Of a stretch of 64,000 nt of DNA, positions 29,199 to 38,743 are shown in pieces (position 1 is the stretch's first letter; each line of letters begins with the position of its first letter). Below the pieces are notes generated by a model. The model saw only the letters and a program-made list of their open reading frames with translations. It ran no database searches and was not told the origin of the DNA. The DNA is from Methylobacter sp. (GTDB lineage Bacteria > Pseudomonadota > Gammaproteobacteria > Methylococcales > Methylomonadaceae): contig JAGXGY010000022.1 in assembly GCA_024636505.1 (NCBI GenBank), positions 16,229 through 80,228 of the forward strand. The letters are read 5' to 3'. A program made the position numbers and the translations under genes.

Positions 29199-30380
29199 GT
29201 GAATGGCGTGCAGCAAGGCAACACTGCAAAAACAGTCTTTTCATCAAGCGCCTATAGCTCCCCTCCCATGATGTCCATCGACTTACTGGAAAAGCAATAC
29301 AACGCCTTAGTCATCCAGGGCCATCTTCAACGAGAAGCTGCTCAAATTACGGCACTACAGCATCTGCAAACCTTACTCGACAACCTAAAGACCGCTGTTG
29401 AATACGATCGAAAATCCTCTTTGCAGAAACTATTCGTAACCAAACCCGCCAATTACCAAAGCCTGTACATTTACGGCAACGTCGGTCGCGGCAAGTCGAT
29501 GTTAATGGATTTGTTTTTTGATGCCTGCCCGATCAGCCAAAAAAGACGGGTGCATTTTCATGCGTTTATGCTGGAAGTACACGCATTCATTCACCAATGG
29601 CGCAAGCAAAATACTAGCGATGCCATTTCAGCCTTAGCAAGGCATATTCGGCAATCGGAACTGCTGCTTTGCTTTGATGAGTTTCATGTCTCTGACATCG
29701 CCGATGCAATGATTCTGCTACGACTGTTCAGCAAGCTGTTCGCATTGGGTATCGTCGTCGTAATCACCTCCAACTGTCATCCCAATGAGCTGTATCATGA
29801 CGGCTTGCAAAGAGAATTATTCCTGCCTTTTATCCGGCTGCTGCAACAAAAAACCGACGTTATCGAGTTGATTGCAAAGCAGGATTACCGACTCAGTCAT
29901 TTACACGCACTAAAGACGACTTATTATTACCCGCTGAATGAACAGGCCGAAAAATTCGTACGGGATAGTTATAAGGAATTGACCCACTCTGCCCCGCTTA
30001 AATCGGGTATTGTGGAAGTGCTAGGCCGAAAAGTAGTGCTGTCGGCGATACACGGCAATATCGCCATCACCTCCTTTAATGAACTGTGCATACAGCCTTT
30101 AGGCCCTGCCGATTATCTGGAAATCGGCAACCGGTTCGATATTGTCATCCTGGCTGACATTCCTAAACTGACTACCGAAAAATGCAACGAAGCCAAGCGC
30201 TTTGTAACGCTGATTGATGCGCTTTACGAGCATAAAGTAAAATTAATCTGTACTGCCGAAGTACCGGCTCAGGAACTTTACACCGACGGCGAAGGTTCAT
30301 TTGAATTTGAACGGACGGTGTCGAGATTAATCGATATGCAGTCGGAAAGTTATTTGCATAGCGAGCATATCAGTCGTTAG
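29199..30380 (+). CDS. zapE: Cell division protein ZapE (AFG1-like ATPase)
   Basis: P-loop ATPase of the AFG1/ZapE family, which acts at the Z-ring during division and may help degrade respiratory subunits. Walker A is GNVGRGKSMLMD, Walker B LLCFDEFHVSDIADAM, followed by the sensor region VVVITSNCHPNELYHDGLQRELFLPFI, all family hallmarks. Length 393 residues from the GTG at 29199, which has AGGA 8 nt upstream; the ATG at 29268 is an alternative that would remove a 23-residue Ser-rich leader unusual for the family. It ends facing the LonB-type gene, with a strong hairpin between them. Confidence 0.9.
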   Translation: MNGVQQGNTAKTVFSSSAYSSPPMMSIDLLEKQYNALVIQGHLQREAAQITALQHLQTLLDNLKTAVEYDRKSSLQKLFVTKPANYQSLYIYGNVGRGKSMLMDLFFDACPISQKRRVHFHAFMLEVHAFIHQWRKQNTSDAISALARHIRQSELLLCFDEFHVSDIADAMILLRLFSKLFALGIVVVITSNCHPNELYHDGLQRELFLPFIRLLQQKTDVIELIAKQDYRLSHLHALKTTYYYPLNEQAEKFVRDSYKELTHSAPLKSGIVEVLGRKVVLSAIHGNIAITSFNELCIQPLGPADYLEIGNRFDIVILADIPKLTTEKCNEAKRFVTLIDALYEHKVKLICTAEVPAQELYTDGEGSFEFERTVSRLIDMQSESYLHSEHISR

Positions 30381-30422
30381 TTATACAGGCGCTTTAGCCA
30401 ATGGTTTATGCTCGATTCCCTA

Positions 30423-30452
30423 GACATCGAATGCTGCTAAGCATTCGATGTC
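30423..30452. terminator. Hairpin between convergent zapE and lonB-type genes
   Basis: GACATCGAATGCT pairs perfectly with AGCATTCGATGTC around a 4-base loop. It lies between two convergent genes and could serve both as a terminator, although the T-run after it is weak. Confidence 0.6.
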
Positions 30453-30498
30453 AAGTTTAAGCGGCGTCTTTTCGCAACCCTGCCCATTCAACCCCTCT

Positions 30499-32895
30499 CT
30501 AATCCTCGGATTTACTGCTAAACTCTTTTTTAATTTTAGTAAATTGCAACAACTGGGCTTCAACTTGGCCGTTAAATGATTTTGGCAGATAAGTACCTTG
30601 CTGTTCGTTGACCGCGCCTGCCTCCATTCCTGCAAGTAACTCAACCGCATCATCTACGGTTTTTACCGCATAAATACTGAATTGACCGGATTGAGCGGCA
30701 TGAACCACATCCCAGCGTAGCATCAAATGTTTAATATTGGTGGCGGGAATGATAACGCCCTGAGTACCGGTCAACCCTTTTTTAGCGCAGACATCGAAGA
30801 ATCCTTCAATCTTTTCATTCACTCCGCCTATCGGCTGCACATTCCCCAGTTGATTGACCGAACCGGTGATAGCAAGATCCTGCCGTAACGGAATTTGGGC
30901 AATCGACGATAAAATAGCGCAAAGCTCAGCCAATGAAGCACTGTCGCCCTCAATGTGGCCATAGGATTGTTCAAATACCAGACTGGCCGAAATCGAGAAT
31001 GGCGTTTTCCGGGAATACCGGGCGGCAATGAAGCTCGATAATATCAATACGCCTTTTGAATGAATGGCACCGCCCAATTCGGTTTCACGCTCAATATCCA
31101 CCACTTTTCCGCTGCCTAAACGGGTGGTTGCGGTAATTCTCGAGGGTTGCCCAAAGCTAAACTCGCCCAACTGCAATACCGAAAGACCGTTGACCTGGCC
31201 GGTGACCTTGCCTTCTGTGTCAACCAATACCGTACCCCGGTATATATGCTCGTACAGCTTTTCCCTGAGTTTATCCAACCGGTGAATTTTATGGTCAATG
31301 GCCTGCTGCACATCGCTGTTGGCAATATGTTCGTGACCATTATTTTCCGCCCAATAATCGGATTCCGTCAATAAGTCGGTAATACTGCGCAGGTGGGTTA
31401 ACAGTTTTTCCGCATCGCCGACCATTCTGGAACTGTGTTCGATAACCCTTGAGACTGCATTTGAACTTAGCGGCCGCAACTTCTCTCGGCGGGCAATAGT
31501 CGCCAGTAACCGGGCATAGTCAGCGCTACCATCGTTTCTGGCAACCGATTCGTCAAAATCGGCTGCGATTTTAAACAGATCGTGGAACTCCGGATCATAT
31601 TGGCATAACAAATAATAAATCAGCGGCTCACCCAGCAGGATGAGCTTTACATTAAGCGGTATGGGTTCAGGTTCCAGCGATGAGGCGCTGATTAGACTGA
31701 GTGCCCGTTCCAGCGATTCAATACGGATTTCGCCAGACTGCAAGGTTCTTTTTAGAGTATCCCAGGCATACGGTTGAATCAGCAGTTTTCTGGCATCAAT
31801 AATTAAATAACCGCCATTGGCTTGATGCAGTGCGCCGGGTTTGATCATAGTGAAATCGGTGACCAGCGAACCCATATAAGCCTGATGATCGATACGGCCG
31901 ATGAGATTGCTGTAATTCGGATGATCTTCATAAATAACCGGAGCCGATTTCTTGTTGCTAAAATCCACTATCAGGTTAACGTAATAGCGTTTAAATGGAT
32001 TGGATTCCTGCGACAATTCCATAAAAGGCGATACTTTTTCGCTATGCGGCAGAAAATCCAGAACATGCTCAATAATGTCTTTTTGAACATCATTCAGATA
32101 AGCAAGAACCGCTTCCTGTTTGGCGTATTTTTCGATCAGCTCATCGATAGAATGGTTGACAGCCAACTCGGCAATTTCACGGTTCAGCGCCTGCAGCTTG
32201 CGTTTTGTTTCCTTGCGCCAAATCGGAAAGTTTTTCAATAATTTCGCTAGGCGTACCTGCAAGTCGAAAATGGTTTTTTGAATTTCACGCTGCTTGTCTT
32301 TATCGAGCTTATTAAACTGCTCGGGACCGATCATTTCGTTATTTTCATCGGCCGGGGAAAAAGCGTAACCGGTTACCGTTTCCGTCAGAATAATATGCGC
32401 ATTGGCTGCCTCTTCACGTAGCCGACTGAGCTCATTTATTTCACGCTGTCGCGACTCGCTTTCAAGTTCGCCGGTTCTGGAACGGTATTCGTCACCGTCA
32501 AACGCCGCAGGTATGGCGATACTCAATTCGTCAATCAACTGCGCCATATCCTGCTGAAAAATTTTGCCTTGCCCGGGCATCAACTTAATCGCTGTCGGTT
32601 TAGCCGGCTGACTAAAATTATTGACATAACACCAGTCGGAAGGCACATCTTGCCGATGGGCTTCGTGTTCAACCAACTGTCGAATCGTGGTCAATTTACC
32701 GGTGCCTGAGGGAGCCATGGCGAAAATATTGTAGCCGTTCTTATGCATGCGAATGCCTAGTTTGACGGCTTCCACAGCGCGTTGTTGGCCAACCGTAATA
32801 TCAATGTCTTCAAGTTCCTCGGTGGAGCTGAATTTTAATTGTTCAACATTGCATGGCTTATACAGTTGCGAAGCATCTAACGGTGCATTTTTCAT
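30499..32895 (-). CDS. LonB-type AAA+ ATP-dependent protease (S16)
   Basis: Lon-related protease of 798 residues without the N-terminal substrate domain of LonA. It has an AAA+ module with Walker A FAMAPSGTGKLTT near residue 60, a long helical insert, and a C-terminal S16 protease domain with the catalytic Ser in IEGDSASLAELCAILS and catalytic Lys in IGGVNEKIEGFFDVC. This arrangement matches the bacterial Lon-like family represented by E. coli YcbZ. The role is cytosolic proteolysis, substrates unknown. The protein starts MKNAPLDASQLYKPC. It stands alone upstream of a long AT-rich gap. Confidence 0.9.
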   Translation of the reverse strand: MKNAPLDASQLYKPCNVEQLKFSSTEELEDIDITVGQQRAVEAVKLGIRMHKNGYNIFAMAPSGTGKLTTIRQLVEHEAHRQDVPSDWCYVNNFSQPAKPTAIKLMPGQGKIFQQDMAQLIDELSIAIPAAFDGDEYRSRTGELESESRQREINELSRLREEAANAHIILTETVTGYAFSPADENNEMIGPEQFNKLDKDKQREIQKTIFDLQVRLAKLLKNFPIWRKETKRKLQALNREIAELAVNHSIDELIEKYAKQEAVLAYLNDVQKDIIEHVLDFLPHSEKVSPFMELSQESNPFKRYYVNLIVDFSNKKSAPVIYEDHPNYSNLIGRIDHQAYMGSLVTDFTMIKPGALHQANGGYLIIDARKLLIQPYAWDTLKRTLQSGEIRIESLERALSLISASSLEPEPIPLNVKLILLGEPLIYYLLCQYDPEFHDLFKIAADFDESVARNDGSADYARLLATIARREKLRPLSSNAVSRVIEHSSRMVGDAEKLLTHLRSITDLLTESDYWAENNGHEHIANSDVQQAIDHKIHRLDKLREKLYEHIYRGTVLVDTEGKVTGQVNGLSVLQLGEFSFGQPSRITATTRLGSGKVVDIERETELGGAIHSKGVLILSSFIAARYSRKTPFSISASLVFEQSYGHIEGDSASLAELCAILSSIAQIPLRQDLAITGSVNQLGNVQPIGGVNEKIEGFFDVCAKKGLTGTQGVIIPATNIKHLMLRWDVVHAAQSGQFSIYAVKTVDDAVELLAGMEAGAVNEQQGTYLPKSFNGQVEAQLLQFTKIKKEFSSKSED

Positions 32896-33682
32896 GGTTA
32901 TAGACCCTCATGGAAAACTCAGTTTATTAAGGGGTAGCGTTAACTATACGCACCGCGGGATGGCGAAGAGACTAATAATAATGATATTATTTTTTGACTA
33001 ACAATATAACTTTCAACCAATTGATTTTAAATTGTTATTTTTCAAGTGCGCTAAATATCGGTAAAAAATATATTTTTAACTATCAATAGTTAAAAAGCAT
33101 GACATTAAAAGAAAAAACCACATTCTAATAATAACCGTTATTAAACTGCATTTCCAGAATATTGTTATTGATCTACTCTTTTACTAAACCAGCATCTAAT
33201 GATGCTTCAACGTGTACAGTTAAAAACTGATTTATTACGGTATTTGTTAAAAAAATTATAGGTATTTGTACTAATATGCCTATACCGTTTTTTTTGTTCA
33301 AATGGCAACGGTTTAGATTTTCTATGCCTAAGCTAAAGGACTCCGGACTCATCAACTAACTTAGCCGCAGGTAGAAACGACATGGCAATGAGCGTTAAAA
33401 ATATAAACAAGTCATTTACTTTTTACATGCCATAAAAAAAATATGTTGACCCGTATCAGGAATTTATTAGCTAATGTAGTAAAAATGAACGATCTAAACG
33501 TATGGTTTATAAAAACTATCAAATAATTTTTATTGGCAGGTATTCTAACTATAATATATTATAAAAAATATTCACCATCATTCAAAAAATCCATTCGATT
33601 AACTATCGAATAGATATACTTTAAACCACCAAAAAATTAAGTTATTTAATAATGACTTAATAAAAATTTAGGATTCTTAATC
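32896..33682. other. AT-rich intergenic region and cspA leader
   Basis: 787 bp, strikingly richer in A and T than the neighbours, with no supportable gene; the small open frames here have no protein-like composition. The right part must contain the cspA promoter and a long leader. A 7-bp hairpin ATTCGAT-taact-ATCGAAT lies at 33593-33611, 70 bp before the cspA start, and a TATAAT-like element lies near 33550. Confidence 0.55.
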
Positions 33683-33895
33683 ATGTCTACAAAAACAAAC
33701 ACCGGTACAGTTAAATGGTTTAACGCCAGCAAAGGATTCGGCTTCATCGAGCAGGAACAGGGGCCTGATGTTTTTGTTCATTACAGCAATATCAGCAGCA
33801 CAGGATTCAAATCATTAACTGATGGACAACGAGTCCAATTTAATGTCTCGGAGGGAAAAAAGGGTCCGCAAGCTGAAGACCTCATTATCCTCTGA
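33683..33895 (+). CDS. Cold-shock domain protein
   Basis: 70-residue single-stranded nucleic-acid-binding OB-fold protein. RNP1 (KGFGFIEQE) and RNP2 (VFVHYSNI) are both present, as is the usual start [14 protein letters not shown]. The AT-rich leader before it fits the temperature-responsive long 5' UTR known from cspA genes. It is followed at 53 bp by the broken HPF/cold-shock fusion gene. A second copy is at 60210. Confidence 0.95.
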   Translation: MSTKTNTGTVKWFNASKGFGFIEQEQGPDVFVHYSNISSTGFKSLTDGQRVQFNVSEGKKGPQAEDLIIL

Positions 33896-33948
33896 TACGG
33901 CAATAGATAATCTATTCTTGTATTTAACCTCAATAAGGTGACCAAATT

Positions 33949-34491
33949 ATGCAAATCCCATTACGAATTACGTTTCGTGGGATACCTCACTCTGATGCTG
34001 TAGAAGCTAAAATTCGTGAAAAAGCAAGAAAATTGGATAAGTTTCATTCGCATATTATGAGCTGCAGAGTGGCGGTAGAGGCCGAGCATCGCCGACCACC
34101 AAGGTAATATCGTATTGACATCACCACGCCCCGCAAAGAATTGGTCATCAGTCGGGAACATATGACAAACAGGCCTGATGAAGATGTTTATGTGGCCATG
34201 CGCGATGCCTTTAATGCAGCAATAAGGCAACCACGCACGGATTCAGCGTGGCCAAGTTAAAACGCATGACCTGGAAAGTACCGGAACCGTAATCCGTTTG
34301 TTACCGGAAAAAGATCATGGCTTTATTGCGGCAATGGATGGCCGTGAAATATATTTTCACCGAAACAGCGTGGCAGGAAGCGGATTTGATTCGTTAGAAG
34401 CGGATTTGATTCGTTAAAGGTTGATGATGAAATCCGCTATATCGAAGAAAGCGACGATCGCGGTCCGCAAGCCAGTATTGTTTATCCCTAA
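33949..34491 (+). pseudogene. Broken HPF/RaiA-like gene with C-terminal cold-shock domain
   Basis: Starts MQIPLRITFRGIPHSDAVEAKIREK and continues as a ribosome hibernation-factor (S30EA/HPF-like) domain, HSHIMSCRVAVEAEH, then meets an in-frame TAA at 34105-34107. Homology resumes after small frame changes as RIDITTPRKELVISREH and VYVAMRDAFNAA, then in another frame as RGQVKTHDLESTGTVIR and the cold-shock segment EKDHGFIAAMDGREIYFHRNSV. A perfect 20-bp tandem duplication (34377-34396 and 34397-34416) shifts the frame again before the final EIRYIEESDDRGPQASIVYP, stop at 34489-34491. At least four lesions are needed to rebuild one frame, so this is a true pseudogene rather than a single sequencing error. 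Confidence 0.85.
34377..34416 (+). repeat. 20-bp perfect tandem duplication in the HPF-like pseudogene
   Basis: Two adjacent identical copies of a 20-base unit starting GAAGCGGATTTG and ending ATTCGTTA. Twenty is not a multiple of three, so the duplication by itself breaks the cold-shock reading frame. Confidence 0.95.
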
Positions 34492-34519
34492 GCGTACGGA
34501 GCGTCGTCGCGAGCTTGCG

Positions 34520-35542
34520 TTAACACGCAATAATTTCCCGCAATACCGAGGTGGCGTAGCTCCCTGCAGCTAAGGTGAACCCAAGCTCCAGCGTAATGTC
34601 GTCGATAAACTGCCAGTATAAATCCTGCACATTCACTCTTAATGCGCGTCTGTCGCGATCAACGGCATTGGCTATCAAACCCTGAGCCAGTGCCTGATGC
34701 GCCTGAATGACTGCTTGCTCAATAGCTAGCGCATCGGCTGACACATCGGCATCCCCCCTGCCCCATAACACCCCGGTGGGATGAATGTCTTTATCCGCCA
34801 GTCGCCGGATGATGTCGGCATCCGGCTGATCCGATTGAAAACAGCTGTGCGACAGGTCAAATTGATAGCTGTCGCCAGTCAATGACTGATTCCAATTATT
34901 TTGCGCCACCCGATCAGCCAAAATCAGGTTGAACAGATACGATCTGGCCGCCGACAAATAGATACTGCGCTGCTCCCGGCCCACTTTAGCCCCATCGAAC
35001 AGCGCCAAAGCCTTATTGACATTTTGACCTTCGTTGCCAAAGCGCTGCGAGCCGAAATAATTGGCGATGCCCTTGGCTTTAATCAGCTCCAGTTGCCGAA
35101 CAGTTTTCGTTCGATCCCCCTGCCAATCGCGAATAACCAGCTTAAAACTGTTGCCCGACAACACGCCACGCTTGAGTTTTCTGGCATGACGGACAGCATG
35201 CAGCACCTTGATGCTGTCCGAGTCAAACTGCGCCCAATCCGGGTCTGCCTTGCCCGGCAACCAGACGCTGAACCATTGCGCGGTAAGCGCATACCGGTCT
35301 TTTAGACCGGCGTAACTGACATCGCGTTGCCTGACATTGGCAAATCTGGACAGCTGTCTGGCTATATATTCGGTATTTTCGCCTTGCTTTTGTATGTGCA
35401 AAAAAGCGTGTTCGCCCGCGCCAGACGGTTCAAAAGACAGGTTTTCTTTAACAATAAAGTCTTGCGCAATACTGCGGATTTTGCCGGTGCCGGACGGCCC
35501 GCCGTAAACGTAAGGCCAGACGGGAATTTCAATGTTTTGCAT
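34520..35542 (-). CDS. truD: tRNA pseudouridine(13) synthase TruD
   Basis: Converts U13 of tRNA-Glu to pseudouridine. The 340-residue protein carries the TruD catalytic motif AGLKDR with nucleophile Asp82 in the context VRQRDVSYAGLKDRYALT, the FxVxE-like start AQDFIVKENLSFEPSGAGEHAFLHI, and the NYFGSQRFGNEGQNV motif. Length is normal. It is the last gene of the ispD-ispF-truD row, separated from ispF by 137 bp that contain one arm of the CACGAAA repeat. Confidence 0.93.
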   Translation of the reverse strand: MQNIEIPVWPYVYGGPSGTGKIRSIAQDFIVKENLSFEPSGAGEHAFLHIQKQGENTEYIARQLSRFANVRQRDVSYAGLKDRYALTAQWFSVWLPGKADPDWAQFDSDSIKVLHAVRHARKLKRGVLSGNSFKLVIRDWQGDRTKTVRQLELIKAKGIANYFGSQRFGNEGQNVNKALALFDGAKVGREQRSIYLSAARSYLFNLILADRVAQNNWNQSLTGDSYQFDLSHSCFQSDQPDADIIRRLADKDIHPTGVLWGRGDADVSADALAIEQAVIQAHQALAQGLIANAVDRDRRALRVNVQDLYWQFIDDITLELGFTLAAGSYATSVLREIIAC

Positions 35543-35558
35543 AAGCTTAAATGAATAA

Positions 35559-35588
35559 TTTTGTCCACGAACAACACGAAAACCTCCA
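35559..35588. repeat. CACGAAA dispersed repeat, single arm
   Basis: TTTTGTCCACGAACAACACG and following bases match the left arm of the repeat at 12935. It lies in the truD-ispF gap. Confidence 0.5.
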
Positions 35589-35679
35589 CATAGTCACTAA
35601 ACTTTAGGCTAAAAAGCAGCAATGCACTGATTTATTGGGTGGACAACTGCGATGTTTAGGATTTTTAGGGATGGCTCGG

Positions 35680-36153
35680 CTATTTTTCGATCAGAACAAT
35701 CGCCTGTACGGCAATGCCTTCTTTGCGCCCTTCAAAGCCCAACTTTTCGGTGGTGGTCGCCTTGACGTTGATGCAATCGATATCCACCTGCAAATCATCG
35801 GCGATATTACGGCACATGGCGGCGGTGTGCGGCGACATCTTCGGCGCTTGGGCGATGATGGTGATGTCGGCATTAACCAGTTGATAACCTTTGTCCTGCA
35901 CGATAGCGTAGACATGGCGCAATAACACCCGGCTGTCGGCGCCTTTAAATTCGGGATCGGTATCGGGAAAATGCTTGCCGATGTCGCCCAAAGCCGCCGC
36001 GCCCAGTATCGCGTCACATAAGGCATGTAACACCACGTCGCCGTCGGAATGTGCTTCTAGGCCTTGTTCGTAAGGTATTTTTACGCCGCCTAGTATGACC
36101 TCGCCGCCGTCTTTAAAACGGTGTACATCGTAGCCTTGACCTACTCTAATCAT
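35680..36153 (-). CDS. ispF: 2-C-methyl-D-erythritol 2,4-cyclodiphosphate synthase
   Basis: Fifth enzyme of the non-mevalonate isoprenoid pathway; cyclises CDP-methylerythritol 2-phosphate. The 157-residue protein starts [17 protein letters not shown] with metal ligands Asp and His in YDVH, has [27 protein letters not shown] and the C-terminal [16 protein letters not shown] block. All metal and substrate residues expected are visible. The ispD stop overlaps its start by 4 bp. Confidence 0.96.
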   Translation of the reverse strand: MIRVGQGYDVHRFKDGGEVILGGVKIPYEQGLEAHSDGDVVLHALCDAILGAAALGDIGKHFPDTDPEFKGADSRVLLRHVYAIVQDKGYQLVNADITIIAQAPKMSPHTAAMCRNIADDLQVDIDCINVKATTTEKLGFEGRKEGIAVQAIVLIEK

Positions 36154-36842
36154 TGTTGCTCCATATAAAATTTCGCCAGCGCCAGGTCTTCCGGGCGGGT
36201 GATCTTGATATTGTCGGGGCGACCCTCGACGATTTTCGGCTGCAAACCTTGCAGTTCCAAGGCGCTGGCGTCGTCGGTGATGGCCGGATTGCCTTGCGCC
36301 TGTTCCAACGCGGCTTTCAACCTGCCATAACGGAACATCTGCGGCGTTAATGCCCGCCAGATATGGCTTCTATCCAGCGTTCCGGTAATGCCGTTGCCTT
36401 GCACCTGTTTTAAGGTGTCCGGCGAAGCCAAGGCCAAAATCCCGCCGACGTCATCGTTAATTAAAGTATCAATCAGATGATGAATATCGGACGCAGTGAT
36501 ACAGGGTCTGGCCGCATCATGCACCAATACCCAGTCGTCATCGGCCGCTTGTTCCCTGATGGTCTTTAACCCCGACAGTACCGAATCGGCCCGCTCTTTA
36601 CCGCCCGGAGCGGTGATAATGTTTTTGTGTTGTGAAATAGCCAGATCAGGCCAATAAGGGTCTTCTTCAGACACTGCAACGGCAATGGCGGAAAAAACAT
36701 CGGCCTGCAACAAGCGCAGCAAGGTATGTTCGATAACCGTTTTTCTGCCAAGTTCCAGATATTGTTTAGGCCGGTCGGCCCGCATACGTTTGCCGACACC
36801 GGCAGCGGGCACGATAGCCCAGAATTTTATTGAATGGGTCAT
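36150..36842 (-). CDS. ispD: 2-C-methyl-D-erythritol 4-phosphate cytidylyltransferase
   Basis: Third step of the non-mevalonate isoprenoid pathway; activates methylerythritol phosphate with CTP. 230 residues with the nucleotide-binding start [35 protein letters not shown] and the C-terminal [12 protein letters not shown]. Its normal gammaproteobacterial neighbour ftsB is about 1.9 kb away, because an ATPase/nuclease-like cassette lies between them. Confidence 0.96.
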   Translation of the reverse strand: MTHSIKFWAIVPAAGVGKRMRADRPKQYLELGRKTVIEHTLLRLLQADVFSAIAVAVSEEDPYWPDLAISQHKNIITAPGGKERADSVLSGLKTIREQAADDDWVLVHDAARPCITASDIHHLIDTLINDDVGGILALASPDTLKQVQGNGITGTLDRSHIWRALTPQMFRYGRLKAALEQAQGNPAITDDASALELQGLQPKIVEGRPDNIKITRPEDLALAKFYMEQQ

Positions 36843-36971
36843 TGGTAAAAAGAAATGGTGTAATATTTTCAGGCCACTCTATAAGCGCGTTGATATTTTT
36901 GTGTAAACATTTTTTCAGCACACCTTACAACAGTGGATGGCCGAATTAAAATCCGCATTAACTATGCTACA

Positions 36972-37571
36972 TCACGAAACAAGTCCTTCCAACTTTGTTA
37001 ACCAATCATCAAACCCTGAACACATAGCCCGCATTTTTGTTAAACCAATCTGTTCCGCAATATTTGGCCCATGTGTAGTCTTTCTATAATTCGTAGACGC
37101 CTCTAAACGCTTTGATGGGGCCGTTTCTGGAGAATCGTTCACTTTTTCAGGATTATTGTTAAAACTTTCCAAAATGTTGTTAGCCCAATCACTAAGTAAG
37201 TCATTCTGTAGCACCATGGCTATGGCCTCTGGAGATGAAAATAACAATCCTTCAAATTCATACATTTGAATGTAAGGTATAAGCTTTTCTCTTAATCCCT
37301 CTTTTATTGATTCCTTAATTCTGGACTCCAAAGTCGTTTTAGTTTCCCCTTCAACTTTGCGTTTGAAGCCATAAAAATCATAGAAAGTACTGACATAATC
37401 AAAACTATAAGCTAGATTTTCTAGCTCACGCTTTACACGGTCAACGCTTACATTTCCATGGATTGAAACCGGAGTAACATATATTCCTTTTTGAGATAAA
37501 TAGGGCACCAGTAAAGTTTTGACGAAGCGTTCTTCAGTCGTCCCCTCTACGGAAATTCCTATCCTTACCAT
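36972..37571 (-). CDS. DUF4276-type Toprim-like protein, partner of an ABC ATPase
   Basis: 199-residue protein resembling DUF4276. The start MVRIGISVEGTTEERFVKTLLVPYL has a Glu in a strand-turn (VEGxTE) as at the N-terminus of Toprim folds, and a later acidic motif, STFYDFYGFKRK, followed by YIQMYEFEGLLFSSPEAIA, which is characteristic of this family. It overlaps the 3' end of the ATPase gene by 7 bp, so the two are made together. Such ATPase/Toprim pairs resemble OLD-type and related anti-phage modules. The nuclease activity is inferred from fold-like motifs and is not demonstrated by the sequence. Base composition is more AT-rich than ispD and ftsB, which suggests transfer. Confidence 0.7.
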   Translation of the reverse strand: MVRIGISVEGTTEERFVKTLLVPYLSQKGIYVTPVSIHGNVSVDRVKRELENLAYSFDYVSTFYDFYGFKRKVEGETKTTLESRIKESIKEGLREKLIPYIQMYEFEGLLFSSPEAIAMVLQNDLLSDWANNILESFNNNPEKVNDSPETAPSKRLEASTNYRKTTHGPNIAEQIGLTKMRAMCSGFDDWLTKLEGLVS

Positions 37572-38674
37572 TCAGGCCGACCTCCGATCAGATTTTTCGA
37601 CCAAATATCACCCATTCCATAATCTTCAAGCCAATGTACGAGAGCCTTTTTATCTGGTCTTTTAAACGTAGACACCCCTTTTTGTTGATCAACTACAATA
37701 AAATCTTCGGGTTCAAATTGATTTGCAAAGGCTACAGATTGCGTCGAACAAATGACTTGGTTTTTCTTTGATGCTGTTTTGACCATTTCAGCAAGTACAT
37801 TCAAAGCAGCAGGATGCAAACCAAGCTCCGGTTCATCAAGCACAATAGTTTTTGGTCGAGACCATTCAGGCTGAAGAAATAATACAGCCATACAAATGAA
37901 ACGAGCCGTACCATCCGAAAGCTGATTCGCTGAAAAGGGCGTGTCATGATCACGATGAATCCACCTCAATAACAGGGATTCATCGCCTTTCTCGCCTCTT
38001 GGCTCAAGGTAGAAGTCGTGAAAAAAAGGAGCTACAGTTTTGATAGTTGAAACGATCTCTTGATAATTAGACGGGTAATGTTTTCTCAGATACAGGAGGA
38101 ATGGTGCTAGATTACTGGCATCAGAATCAAGAAATGCACTTGAACTCAGTCGTTGAGCCTGTTTAAATCCAGCAGTGGGACTGGTATCGTGAAAATGATA
38201 AACCCTGCATCCTTGCATAAACTCGCGGGTATATTTTCGTACATAGTCGCTAGCTGACTCCGATCCAGGAAGCAGACCACTTTCTCCTAATTTGCCTTTA
38301 ATTTGCGATACTCTGGGCGATGAATAAACGGTGCAATATTCCGTATCAAATACCAGTGTGTCGTTGGCTTCACCATGAACAAATTCTACGTGATAACCAT
38401 TATTTCCTATATCAATGTCAATGATAATTTTTGGAGTAGTTTTTGAGCCAAAGTGGAAGAACGTATTTGCAAAACCTTGTTTCTCAGTGTAGGTCTGCAA
38501 TTTCCCTTCAGATAAATTTCTTAAAAAAGTAAACAGCGAAATAAAATTAGACTTGCCAGCTCCATTTGCGCCAATAAGTATATTTATTGGATTCATCTTC
38601 AAATCAAGATTTTTTATTGATTTAAACCCTTTAAGTTTAATTTGATGAAGATGTGTATTCTGCGGTTCAGACAT
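37565..38674 (-). CDS. AAA/ABC-type ATPase of an OLD-like two-gene module
   Basis: ATPase of the SMC/RecF/OLD class. The start HQIKLKGFKSIKNLDLKMNPINILIG leads to Walker A GANGAGKSNF; the signature is NQLSDGTARFICMAVLFL and Walker B KTIVLDEPELGLHPAAL, then the H-loop-like region NQVICSTQSVAFANQF. I choose the ATG at 38674 (369 residues); the frame extends with a TTG at 38743, directly abutting the ftsB stop, but the extra residues are not family-like. It is followed by the overlapping DUF4276 gene. The pair sits inside the conserved ispD-ftsB junction and looks like an acquired defence-type cassette. Confidence 0.8.
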   Translation of the reverse strand: MSEPQNTHLHQIKLKGFKSIKNLDLKMNPINILIGANGAGKSNFISLFTFLRNLSEGKLQTYTEKQGFANTFFHFGSKTTPKIIIDIDIGNNGYHVEFVHGEANDTLVFDTEYCTVYSSPRVSQIKGKLGESGLLPGSESASDYVRKYTREFMQGCRVYHFHDTSPTAGFKQAQRLSSSAFLDSDASNLAPFLLYLRKHYPSNYQEIVSTIKTVAPFFHDFYLEPRGEKGDESLLLRWIHRDHDTPFSANQLSDGTARFICMAVLFLQPEWSRPKTIVLDEPELGLHPAALNVLAEMVKTASKKNQVICSTQSVAFANQFEPEDFIVVDQQKGVSTFKRPDKKALVHWLEDYGMGDIWSKNLIGGRPEW

Positions 38675-38743
38675 TGGTTTTATAATAATTAACGCGCTTT
38701 CAGGAAGGATTGATGCTTTTTTCGTTCTTAGCCTTTCGTCCAA

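Noticed and set aside
33173..33355. 60-codon frame on the minus strand in the AT-rich gap
   Set aside because: Low-complexity AT-driven codons, no ribosome-binding site and no family resemblance.
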